From Actinomycetota bacterium (GTDB lineage: Bacteria > Actinomycetota > Thermoleophilia > Gaiellales > Gaiellaceae): a DNA stretch of 14,126 nt. Both the position numbers and the translations under genes were made by a program. The stretch spans positions 1 through 14,126 of the forward strand of contig JACCTQ010000140.1 in NCBI GenBank assembly GCA_013812265.1, given 5' to 3'. Each line of letters opens with the position of its first letter. Within the stretch, counting starts at the first letter, position 1. Below are positions 1 to 6,456 of the stretch, piece after piece. The notes under the pieces were generated by a model, which searched no databases, had not been told where the DNA came from, and worked only from the letters and a program-made list of their open reading frames with translations.

Positions 1-269
1 TCAAGAGCCAGGGCAACGAGGAAGCGCGTCAGCAGTTCCTCGACGGGTACGTCCCGCAGATCTGGGAGCTCGGGCTCACGGTGCCCGATACGGCGCTCCG
101 GAAGGATGAGCAGACAGGGGTCTGGCAGTACACGGAGCCGGACTGGGACGAGCTTCGACACGTCGTCACGGGGCATGGGCCCCGCACGCGTGAGCGGCTC
201 GATCTGCGGCGCGTCTCACGCGCCGAGACCACCTGGGTGCGGAATGCCGCGCTCGCCGAAGCCGCGTAG
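1..269 (+). CDS. paaA: PaaA, 1,2-phenylacetyl-CoA epoxidase catalytic subunit, C-terminal end (5' end outside window)
   Basis: The frame is open from the first full codon at position 3 to the TAG at 267-269, giving about 88 C-terminal residues. The piece carries the typical PaaA tail: a VPQIWELGLTVPD segment, then a YTEPDWDELRHVVTGHGP segment and a basic RTRERLDLRR stretch. PaaA is the diiron subunit that, in complex with PaaC and PaaB, epoxidises the ring of phenylacetyl-CoA in the cytoplasm. The iron-ligand helices lie upstream of the window, so catalytic residues cannot be checked. paaB follows after 8 bases, then paaC and paaD in the usual order, which makes the assignment firm despite the truncation. 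The GTG at position 81 is internal to the gene and not a start. Confidence 0.9.
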   Translation, partial: KSQGNEEARQQFLDGYVPQIWELGLTVPDTALRKDEQTGVWQYTEPDWDELRHVVTGHGPRTRERLDLRRVSRAETTWVRNAALAEAA

Positions 270-277
270 CGATCGGC

Positions 278-571
278 ATGCCCATCTTCGAGGTCTTCCG
301 GCAGGAGCGAAAGGGTCAGGCGTTTCAGCACGCGGGCTCGCTTAGCGCTGCCGACTCCGCCTTCGCGGAGGTCTACGCCCGCGAGCAGTACGGGCGCCGA
401 GGCGAGTCTGTCTCTCTCTGGCTAGTGCCGCGCGTCGAGATCCACGAGGTGGACCAGTTCTTGGACGAGCTGGAGCGGAACTACCACAGGGTCGACGGCT
501 ACCCACTCAAGGCGAAGCTGAAAGAGGCGCGCGAGCGAGCTGCCATTCTTGCCTCGGGCAAGAATGGTTAG
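278..571 (+). CDS. paaB: PaaB, phenylacetyl-CoA epoxidase subunit
   Basis: A 97-residue protein starting MPIFEVFRQERKG, followed by an HAGSLSAADSAFAEVYAREQYGRR-type stretch and a SLWLVPR strand. This is the PaaB pattern: an EVF strand, an H-GSL-AAD motif, an A-R--Y-RR helix and an S-W-V strand. PaaB has no catalytic site; it is thought to bridge PaaA-PaaC units in the epoxidase complex. The C-terminal half (about residues 55-97), a charged helix ending in ASGKNG, fits the Gram-positive form rather than that of E. coli. It starts 8 bases after the paaA stop, has little Shine-Dalgarno, and overlaps the paaC start by 8 bases, so translational coupling is likely. Confidence 0.93.
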   Translation: MPIFEVFRQERKGQAFQHAGSLSAADSAFAEVYAREQYGRRGESVSLWLVPRVEIHEVDQFLDELERNYHRVDGYPLKAKLKEARERAAILASGKNG

Positions 572-1247
572 AAAGGCCAACAGCCGGACCGACCTTCTCC
601 TCGAGATTGCCGACGACGAGCTCATTCTCGGCTGGCGCAATTCGGAGTGGACCGGCATCGCTCCGTTCCTCGAGGAGGATGTGGCCTTCTCGTCCATCGC
701 TCAGAACGAGATCGGGCATGCACGGGCCCTTTACGAGCTCGTCGCACAGGAGCTTGGCACTACGGCCGACCAGCTGGCTTTCGACCGGCGGCCGGACGAC
801 TACAGGTGCGCGCCGCTCGTAGAGCTGCGGCGACTCGAGTGGGCTCGCACGATCGCGCGGCACTACCTCTACGAGACCGCCGACGCGGTACGCATCGAGG
901 CGCTGAAGACGTCAAGCGACCCGGGCGTCGCCGGCCTGGCCGCGAAGATCGACCGCGAGGAGATCTACCACCGCATGCACGCCGAGCTGTGGATCGATCG
1001 TCTCCAGGCGAGCGACGACGGGCGCCGACGGCTCGAGGAAGCCGTCCACGAGCTCTGGCCGTACGCGCTCGGCGTTCTCGACGACGACCTCCGGCTCGAG
1101 TGGAGCCGGCGGGTGACCGCGCGGCTCGGATTCACGCCGGATGAAGCCCGTCCCGTCACCCGCGCCGAGCACACGAACGAACTGCAAGAGCTGTGGGACG
1201 AGATGACGATGGTACGACGGGGTGCTCCGGCGGGAACCTCTTGGTAG
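564..1247 (+). CDS. paaC: PaaC, phenylacetyl-CoA epoxidase structural (ferritin-like) subunit
   Basis: A ferritin-fold PaaC of 227 residues from the ATG at 564, which overlaps the paaB stop. A TTG at 549 is in frame and would add five residues, but it sits deeper inside paaB and is less likely. The C-terminus (HTNELQELWDEM, then a P-G-x-x-W ending) matches the family. PaaC pairs with PaaA and contributes to substrate binding; in E. coli it is regarded as non-catalytic. Here two ExxH pairs are visible, E49-H52 (NEIGHARAL) and E133-H136 (REEIYHRMH), with acidic residues at 18-19 and 104/107 on what should be the other two core helices. These are diiron-type ligands that the E. coli protein, as I recall it, lacks. 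Metal binding is an inference. Confidence 0.93.
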   Translation: MVRKANSRTDLLLEIADDELILGWRNSEWTGIAPFLEEDVAFSSIAQNEIGHARALYELVAQELGTTADQLAFDRRPDDYRCAPLVELRRLEWARTIARHYLYETADAVRIEALKTSSDPGVAGLAAKIDREEIYHRMHAELWIDRLQASDDGRRRLEEAVHELWPYALGVLDDDLRLEWSRRVTARLGFTPDEARPVTRAEHTNELQELWDEMTMVRRGAPAGTSW

Positions 1248-1280
1248 CCATTCTCACTCCGAGCATGGCCGGACCGCCAA

Positions 1281-1796
1281 GTGACTGAGGGCGGCTCCAA
1301 TCCAACCAAGCCTCTGACGACGCAAGACGTTTGGCAGGCGCTCGCAGAGATTCCCGACCCCGAGATCCCGGTCATCTCGCTGGTCGACCTGGGCGTCATC
1401 CGCGATGTCCAGGTCGAGAGCGACCGCGTCCGTATCGAGTTCACGCCAACGTTCCTGGGCTGCCCCGCCCTCGAGGTCATGCGGGACGGTATAGCCCAGC
1501 GTATCCGCGCCCTGGGCGGAGAGCCTCAGGTCGACGTGGTCCTGGATGACTCCTGGTCCACCGACCGCATAACCCTCGCGGGCCGGGAGAAGCTTCGCCG
1601 CGCGGGCTTTGCGCCTCCCGCTCCGAGGGCGGCTGGCGAGCCGAACCTGATCCAGTTGCAGAAGCGCGGCTTTCGGTGTCCGTACTGCGACTCGACGGAC
1701 ACGCGGCTCGACAACCTCTTCGGGCCGACCCCATGCCGCTCGCTGCGCTACTGCGAAAGCTGCCGGCAGCCTTTCGAGCAGTTCAAGACAATCTGA
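1281..1796 (+). CDS. paaD: PaaD, Fe-S maturation factor of the phenylacetyl-CoA epoxidase
   Basis: A 171-residue protein with the two-part PaaD structure. Residues about 15-105 form a MIP18/DUF59 domain: the helix DVWQALAEIPDPEIPVISL, then DLGVI and TPTFLGCPALEVM with C61. A C-terminal zinc-ribbon-like part has C133-x2-C136, C152 and C158-x2-C161, ending in PFEQFK. PaaD is thought to help insert or repair the Fe-S cluster of the epoxidase system; the ribbon distinguishes it from general SufT-like DUF59 proteins. The GTG at 1281 is the only ordinary start in this frame after the in-frame paaC stop at 1245-1247. The gap from paaC is 33 bases. It is the last plus-strand gene of the run, and no paaE reductase follows. 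Confidence 0.93.
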   Translation: MTEGGSNPTKPLTTQDVWQALAEIPDPEIPVISLVDLGVIRDVQVESDRVRIEFTPTFLGCPALEVMRDGIAQRIRALGGEPQVDVVLDDSWSTDRITLAGREKLRRAGFAPPAPRAAGEPNLIQLQKRGFRCPYCDSTDTRLDNLFGPTPCRSLRYCESCRQPFEQFKTI

Positions 1797-1865
1797 TGAC
1801 GCGGCGGAGCAACAATTTGTAAAGGAGATCGAACTGGCGTATGGCGTCGGCCTAGCTCTGAGCCG
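1797..1865. other. Convergent intergenic region between paaD and the DUF4389 gene
   Basis: This 69-base stretch separates two convergent genes. It is locally A/T-rich (AACAATTTGTAAAGGAG around 1811-1827) compared with its surroundings. It has a good Shine-Dalgarno-like AAAGGAG at 1821-1827, followed 13 bases later by ATG GCG TCG GCC TAG at 1841-1855, too short to be a supported gene. An imperfect CTAGC/GCTAG inverted pair near 1850-1880 is too weak to call a terminator. No clear terminator is seen for either gene. Confidence 0.4.
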
Positions 1866-2453
1866 TCAAGCGCTAGCCGGCTGGGCGCCGGGGTCAGAGC
1901 TCAGCGACGGATACCGCTGGGTCAGCAGGAAGACATAGCCGTACGTCTGCATCTGGTAGCGCAGGCAGTACAGGCCCAGGTTCTGCATGCCCTCCGGCAT
2001 TCGCCCCAGCGCAAGGGCGGCAAACCAGCCGAGGAAGGCGAGGGCCTGAGCGACGTAGCCGAGCACGCTCGCGAGGATGGAGGCCGGAATCGCGAGGATC
2101 ATCCGGAAGGCGACGGTCCAGCGATTCTGGCGCTCCGGGGTCTCGACCTCGAGATCGACCCGGTATGGGCTCCCGCCGCCGAACGGTGGGAACGGGTCGG
2201 CTAGGAGATAGAAGTACGCCGAGAAGTGGGTCAAATAGCGCATGAAGCGGGCGAGCAGGTCGTGCAGCCCGTCCGGCGAGCGACCCATGAACAGCGTCGC
2301 AAACCAGTTGGCGACTCCCGCGAGCAGGGCGAGAACCGCGAAGAGCGTCAACACAATCAGGTGCGGGATCGCTAGGAGGAGACGGAAGAAGACGGTGAGC
2401 CGTGATCTCTTCAGGTCATCACTCGAGCGGAGCCGGATCGGGTGCTCCTCCAC
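1866..2453 (-). CDS. DUF4389-family membrane protein
   Basis: A 195-residue membrane protein of the DUF4389 family, whose function is unknown. It contains two similar halves: residues about 5-90 (RLTVFFRLLLAIPHLIV, then NWFATLFMGRSPDGL, then YFYLLADPFPPF) and residues about 97-187 (RWTVAFRMILAIPASIL, then GWFAALALGRMPEGM, then YVFLLTQRYPSL). Each half starts with a hydrophobic helix preceded by basic residues. The R-(L/I)-L-AIP and WFA---GR-P-G motifs are the family signature. The GTG start at 2453 is forced, because an in-frame stop lies three codons upstream, and it is preceded by AAGGTGG. It lies 18 bases after the PaaG-type gene and is probably co-transcribed with it; there is no evidence of a role in phenylacetate metabolism. 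Confidence 0.85.
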   Translation of the reverse strand: MEEHPIRLRSSDDLKRSRLTVFFRLLLAIPHLIVLTLFAVLALLAGVANWFATLFMGRSPDGLHDLLARFMRYLTHFSAYFYLLADPFPPFGGGSPYRVDLEVETPERQNRWTVAFRMILAIPASILASVLGYVAQALAFLGWFAALALGRMPEGMQNLGLYCLRYQMQTYGYVFLLTQRYPSLSSDPGAQPASA

Positions 2454-2471
2454 CAGTCCACCTTAACCGAG

Positions 2472-3242
2472 TTAGCGTCCAGAGAAGCGGGGCTCGCGTT
2501 TTTCCAGGAACGCGTTTACGCCTTCCCGAAAATCCTCACTCGCCGTCGCGGCGGTCTGCAGCTGTGCCTCGCGCTCGAGCTGCTCGTCGAGCGCGGGGCC
2601 GGCCGCGCGATCGAGCAGACGTTTCGTCATCCCGATCCCTCGCGTGGGCATCGCCGCAAGGCTTTCTGCCAGCTCTCGAGCTCGAGCGGAGAGGCGCCCG
2701 TGTTCGACGACCTCCGAGACAAGACCCCAGGCGTGTGCCTCGGCCGCCGTGAGCTTCCTTCCGGAGGTCAGCCACTCGAATGCACGCGAGTAACCGAGGA
2801 GGCGCGTCACGAACAGCGACCCGCCGGAGTCCGGGATCAGGCCGATGTTCACGAACGCCGGCACGAAGCTGGCCGAGTCGGCTGCGATCCGAATGTCACA
2901 GGCGCAGGCGAACGAAAGACCGGCTCCGGCTGCCGGCCCGTTCACCGCTGCGATTACCGGCTTCTCGAGCGCCCGGATCGCTCGAACGTTCGGGTGGTAG
3001 GTGTCCCGGAGACGCTGGCCGATGTCTCCTGCGCCCTCCCGGAACTCAGCGAGGTCCTGGCCGACGCAGAACCCGCGGCCGGCGCCGGTGAGGACGACCG
3101 CGCGCACCTCGGCGTCGCGCGCGTCCTTCAGCGCCGCAGCGAAAGCCCGGTGCATCGCACTATTGAAGGCGTTCAGCACGTCGGGTCGATTGAGCGTAAT
3201 CGTCATCGTGGCCCCCTCGCAGGCCACCTCCACCTCGGGCAT
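2472..3242 (-). CDS. paaG: Enoyl-CoA hydratase/isomerase, PaaG type (1,2-epoxyphenylacetyl-CoA isomerase)
   Basis: A 256-residue crotonase-fold protein starting at ATG 3242 after a strong GGGGAGG Shine-Dalgarno. The active-site pattern is that of isomerases, not hydratases. The two hydratase glutamates are replaced (S110 and F130), while D138 in VNIGLIPDSGGS matches the catalytic Asp of PaaG and related delta-isomerases. The oxyanion-loop segments GRGFCVGQDL (56-65) and NGPAAGAGLSFACACD (101-116) are intact. PaaG converts ring-1,2-epoxyphenylacetyl-CoA into oxepin-CoA, and later shifts a double bond in the opened chain. Location opposite paaABCD supports this. A general delta3-delta2 enoyl-CoA isomerase is the main alternative. 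Confidence 0.87.
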   Translation of the reverse strand: MPEVEVACEGATMTITLNRPDVLNAFNSAMHRAFAAALKDARDAEVRAVVLTGAGRGFCVGQDLAEFREGAGDIGQRLRDTYHPNVRAIRALEKPVIAAVNGPAAGAGLSFACACDIRIAADSASFVPAFVNIGLIPDSGGSLFVTRLLGYSRAFEWLTSGRKLTAAEAHAWGLVSEVVEHGRLSARARELAESLAAMPTRGIGMTKRLLDRAAGPALDEQLEREAQLQTAATASEDFREGVNAFLEKREPRFSGR

Positions 3243-3389
3243 ACCGCCTCCCCGTCGTCGTTCGTGTGGACAGATCGTCTCAGAGTCGGCACACCCACGT
3301 GAACATGCGTGCGTTTTTTCTCGTTACCGTGAAACCGGCGGGTGGTCAGCGGTCGGCCCTAGGCGGCGACCCTGCCTCGCGTGGCATTG
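3243..3389. other. Intergenic region between the LtrA-type gene and the paaG-type gene
   Basis: These 147 bases break the minus-strand gene run, so the PaaG-type gene may have its own promoter here. No convincing -35/-10 pair was found. Visible structure is a GGTCG/CGACC inverted pair at 3351-3371 and a weak CACG/CGTG hairpin followed by six T on the plus strand near 3309-3320. The hairpin points the wrong way to serve any local gene. A second short inverted pair, CATTGC/GCAATG (3385-3405), spans the LtrA stop codon. Confidence 0.35.
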
Positions 3390-4576
3390 CTACTTTCGGG
3401 CAATGGAACGCGTTCTGTTCGTGGACACGTGGTGACTCTCGTGGCCCCGAAGCTCGAACCCCACCTGCGCCGCCACAGCGAGGGCTAACACCCAGACGAT
3501 CGTGAGCGGCTCGACGACGAGGGCGGCCGGGACGAGGGCGAGCGCCAGCGCGGCAGTTGCCAGCCTGAGCCACACGTCGATGTCGAAGAGGGTCGGGGGC
3601 GTGGCGAGCTGGATCGCTGCGAGACCCATCATGCACAGGGCGATGCCGGCCGCGCACACCCAACCCACCTCGTCGTAGCGGCTCTCGTTTCCCGCCGAGA
3701 GAATCGCCAGACGTACGCCGACTCCTGTGGTCGCGATACCGGCGACAACCGGAAAGTGCGCGTAGGTGAAGACCAGCCCGCTCACGAGGCCGCGACCGAA
3801 GACGGACGAGTCGAGAAAGTCGAAGTAGATCCACCACAGCGACGAGGCGACGACAAAGCCCCCGAGGGCGGTGAGTGCGGACGTCGCCTGCCAGCTGACT
3901 CCTGCAACACCGATGACGACGGCAAGAACCGACTCCCCGAGCACGATGATCGTGAGCAGACCGAAGCGCTCCGGGATGTGTCGCGGATCGGTGGGGCTTG
4001 TGGAATGAGCCGCCAGCCCACCACCGGTGCGCCGATCTCGAGTGCGAGCGCCAACGCCCAGAGCCAGTACCGCAACGGGCCGCCGAACAGGAGGGAGGCC
4101 GTCCAAATCAGGACCGCAAAGCCAAAGACTGTGAAGTACCAAGCGGCTAGCCGGCGGCCAACCTCGACATGCACGATGGCACGTCCGTAGAGGAAGAGCA
4201 GAGCGCAGCGGATGCTCACGTACGCGATCGTGAACCCGAGTTGCCCGTCGTCCAGCGCCCCGTGAACCGTAGTCGCGAGCGCCGCCACCGCGAACATCCC
4301 GGCCAGCGTGAGCAGGCGGTAGGCGAGATCGTCCGAGTCGAACCGGTTCGCGTAGAAAGTGAAGCCCATCCAAGCCCACCACACGGGCACGAAGAGACCG
4401 AGGTACCCCAGCAATCCGCCGAGCGATGGATCGTCGATGAGGTTTAGGCTCAACTCCGCCACGGCAGCGACGAAGACGAGATCGAAGAAGAGCTCCAGCC
4501 AGGTCGCTCGGCGGTCGTCTTCGCCGCTCTCGATCGTGCGGAGGCGAGGTGGCTGCCGAAAACGCCCGCTGGCCAC
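3390..4576 (-). pseudogene. ltrA: LtrA-family membrane protein, interrupted by a frameshift
   Basis: Two adjoining minus-strand frames together encode one 'low temperature requirement protein A' family protein of about 394 residues, the normal size. The first runs from GTG 4576 (Shine-Dalgarno GGAGG) and carries the signature ATWLELFFDLVFVAAVAELS (residues 24-43) and several hydrophobic helices up to GWRLIPQAP. The second resumes at TDPRHIPERFGLLTIIVLGE and continues through four to five more helices to TAG 3390. Adding a single C to the CCCC run (GGGG at 3993-3996 on the plus strand) joins them cleanly as RLIPQAPTDPRHIPERFG. It is therefore a one-base deletion in a homopolymer: either a real mutation or a sequencing error. 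The biochemical role of the family is poorly known. It starts 18 bases after the PaaF-type gene and is in the same orientation. Confidence 0.85.
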
Positions 4577-4594
4577 TGCCCTCCAGGAACGCGG

Positions 4595-5365
4595 CTAGCG
4601 GCCCTTGAATTCCGGCGTGCGCTTCTCGACGAAGGCCCGGAGGCCTTCGCGCGCATCGTCGGAGGCGAAGGCCAGGTAGAGCGCTCGCCGCTCGTATTCG
4701 AGGCCCAGTCCAAGCGTCGTCTCGTACGCGCGGTCCACCCCCTCCTTGGCCAACCGTGTAGCGACCGGCCCCCTGGCTGCGATGTCACGCGCGAGCCGCT
4801 TCGCCTCTTCCAGCCACGCCTCACGGGCAACCACGCGAGCCACGAGGCCGGCGGCGAGCGCTTCGTCGGCCGAGAGGGTGCGCCCGCTCAGGATCACGTC
4901 CATCGCCAACGCCTTTCCCACCGCCCGGGTGAGCCTCTGCGTGCCGCCGGCGCCGGGGATGATTCCGAGTCCCGTCTCAGGCTGCCCGAAACGTGCCGTC
5001 TCCGAGGCGACGATCAGGTCGCACGACATGGCGAGCTCGCACCCCCCGCCGAGGCAGAAACCCGACACGGCAGCGACGAGCGGCGTCCAGAGATTGCGGA
5101 TCGCGTCCCAGCGCTCGACCCGGCGCGCGTACAGCAGGTCGATCGGGCCTACGTCGGCAAGCTCCACGATGTCGGCCCCGGCCGCGAAAGCCCGCTCCGA
5201 GCCTCCCAGCACGATGCACCGCACGGCCTCGTCGCCGTCGAGCTTCTGGAGGGAGCTGACGAGCGCGTCCATCAGGTCGTCGGACAGCGCGTTGAGCTGC
5301 TTTGATCGGTTCAGCAGCACAACCGCGATCGGATCGTCCCGTTCGACGAGAACGAGACCGCTCAC
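4595..5365 (-). CDS. paaF: Enoyl-CoA hydratase, PaaF type (2,3-dehydroadipyl-CoA hydratase)
   Basis: A 256-residue crotonase beginning at GTG 5365, which overlaps the stop of the upstream crotonase in a GTGA arrangement and has GGAG seven bases before it. The frame is open further upstream, but that part is only the shadow of the neighbour. Both hydratase glutamates are present: E110 in CLGGGCELAMSCD and E130 in FGQPETGLGIIPGAGGTQRL. The oxyanion loop is ERAFAAGADI (57-66). This is a true 2-enoyl-CoA hydratase. PaaF hydrates 2,3-dehydroadipyl-CoA in the lower phenylacetate pathway; the cluster supports that role, but a broad short-chain hydratase of beta-oxidation would look the same. One oddity is LNRSKQLNAL where the family usually has LNRP-x-x-x-NAL. 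Confidence 0.8.
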   Translation of the reverse strand: MSGLVLVERDDPIAVVLLNRSKQLNALSDDLMDALVSSLQKLDGDEAVRCIVLGGSERAFAAGADIVELADVGPIDLLYARRVERWDAIRNLWTPLVAAVSGFCLGGGCELAMSCDLIVASETARFGQPETGLGIIPGAGGTQRLTRAVGKALAMDVILSGRTLSADEALAAGLVARVVAREAWLEEAKRLARDIAARGPVATRLAKEGVDRAYETTLGLGLEYERRALYLAFASDDAREGLRAFVEKRTPEFKGR

Positions 5366-6171
5366 TTCCGCTCCAGGAAACGCCGGATCGCATCCTGCGA
5401 CTCCTCGTTCAGCATCGAGAGAGCAAGCCAGTCCCGTGCGTGGTTGATGGTCTCGTGCCACGCCAGATCGCGCCAGAAGTTGAGCTGTTGCTTCGCGTAG
5501 CGTGTCGTCTCGGGTAGCTTGGAGGCGAGCTTCTCTGCGTACTCGTCGATGGCGGCGTCGAGCTCCTCGGACGGTACTGCCCGGTTGACGAGACCCCACT
5601 CGGCGGCCTGGCGAGCGGGAATCTCGTCGCAGAGCATGATTATCTCGCGGGCTCGCCGGTCACCAACCATGATCGGGAGCCACTGCGTTGCGCCTCCTGC
5701 CGGGACGGAGCCGTGCTCGAGGCCAACGTGCCGTATGACCGCCCCCTCCACCATGACGGCGAGATCACACGCCATCTGCAGCTCGTTCCCGCCACCGACG
5801 CAGATGCCGTTGATCCGGGCGAGGGTGGGCTTGCCGATCTCGCGCAGTCGGTCGTGCATGTCCTTGAACGCGCCGAACCACTTCCAGTACTCGCGCGAGT
5901 TGCCGACGAGCTCGCGTCCCCACGACTTCAGGTCGGCGCCAACACAGAAGGCTCGCCCGGCTCCGGTAATCACCACGACCCGAATCTCGTCGTCCCAGGA
6001 GGCATCCTCTGCGGCGCGAGCGATCTCGCGCAGCATCTGGAAGTCGAACGCGTTCAGCACCTCGGGTCGATTGAGCGTGATCGTCGCCCGTGGCGGCGAC
6101 TTCTCGTAGACGATCTGCTCGAAGCCCAGCCGATCAGGGCTCTCGGGCTGCGGGCGCGCAGGCTGGCTCAT
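5362..6171 (-). CDS. Crotonase-superfamily protein of unclear substrate
   Basis: A 269-residue crotonase-fold protein. The core is clear: ITLNRPEVLNAF (31-42), the oxyanion loop GRAFCVGADLKSW (72-84) and NGICVGGGNELQMACDL (121-137). The first hydratase glutamate is kept as E130, but the second is replaced: the usual FGQPE-x-x-x-G segment reads IRHVGLEHGS, with G150 at the catalytic position and E152 two residues on. The helix FWRDLAWHETINHARDWLAL near 232-251 is unlike ordinary hydratases. GGGNE-LQ and the loss of the second Glu are more reminiscent of MenB, BadI or BamA-like ring-acting members. It starts 6 bases after the EthD-type gene and overlaps the PaaF-type gene by 4 bases, so the three are one operon. 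The fold is certain; the reaction is not. Confidence 0.85.
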   Translation of the reverse strand: MSQPARPQPESPDRLGFEQIVYEKSPPRATITLNRPEVLNAFDFQMLREIARAAEDASWDDEIRVVVITGAGRAFCVGADLKSWGRELVGNSREYWKWFGAFKDMHDRLREIGKPTLARINGICVGGGNELQMACDLAVMVEGAVIRHVGLEHGSVPAGGATQWLPIMVGDRRAREIIMLCDEIPARQAAEWGLVNRAVPSEELDAAIDEYAEKLASKLPETTRYAKQQLNFWRDLAWHETINHARDWLALSMLNEESQDAIRRFLERK

Positions 6172-6177
6172 CAGCGC

Positions 6178-6456
6178 CTACGCAAGCTCGGCGAAGTGAA
6201 CCTGGAACGGAATCGCCATCTCCATCGCGTCCTTGCCCGTCTGGCGGAACTCGCGGGAGGAGGCGGCCGTGTCGAACGCGGCGCGATCCGGGAACTCCCA
6301 CTCGGCGTAGTAGCGAAACTGCGGCTCGCCAACCGGAGCACCGAAGACCCGCCCGTGGCGAAAGGTGGAGTCCGGGACCCGGCGGCACAGCTCGACGTGC
6401 TGCTCGTAACGCTCGCGCTCAGGCTCTCGCTCGTAGAGGACGAAGGCTCGGATCAT
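6178..6456 (-). CDS. EthD-domain small protein
   Basis: A 92-residue protein of the dimeric ferredoxin-like (alpha/beta barrel) EthD type. It has an N-terminal strand MIRAFVLYER, a helix with the conserved His (H20 in YEQHVELCRR), strands around TFRHGRVFGAP and FRYYAEWEFPD, and a helix AFDTAASSREFRQTGKDA near the end. Such proteins are small cytoplasmic accessory or degradative proteins, often beside aromatic or xenobiotic catabolism genes; their chemistry is often unknown. The ATG at 6456 has GAAAGGTGA just upstream. It is the first gene of the operon that continues with the unusual crotonase and the PaaF-type hydratase, and it is transcribed away from the VOC gene across a 72-base gap. Confidence 0.75.
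   Translation of the reverse strand: MIRAFVLYEREPERERYEQHVELCRRVPDSTFRHGRVFGAPVGEPQFRYYAEWEFPDRAAFDTAASSREFRQTGKDAMEMAIPFQVHFAELA

Noticed and set aside
1821..1855. Strong Shine-Dalgarno-like AAAGGAG followed by a four-codon ATG...TAG reading frame after paaD.
   Set aside because: Four codons and 13-base spacing are not enough to support a gene or leader peptide; there is no downstream plus-strand gene for it to regulate. It might be a remnant of a lost gene start (for example paaE), but nothing shows this.
2442..3302. Long plus-strand open frame (286 codons) opposite the PaaG-type gene.
   Set aside because: It is the antisense shadow of a well-supported crotonase gene; the translation is charged and lacks any family pattern.
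3297..3320. Weak CACG/CGTG hairpin followed by six T, resembling a rho-independent terminator on the plus strand.
   Set aside because: No plus-strand gene lies upstream for it to terminate, and the stem is short with two G-T pairs. On the minus strand the run is A, not T.
4746..5447. Ser/Arg-rich plus-strand open frame (233 codons) opposite the PaaF-type gene.
   Set aside because: Composition typical of a GC-rich antisense shadow; no start signal and no family motif.
5366..5599. N-terminal extension of the PaaF-type frame by 78 codons to give a 334-residue protein.
   Set aside because: The extra part overlaps the upstream crotonase in another frame and has no crotonase sequence; the GTG at 5365 with GGAG and a 4-base stop/start overlap is the natural start.
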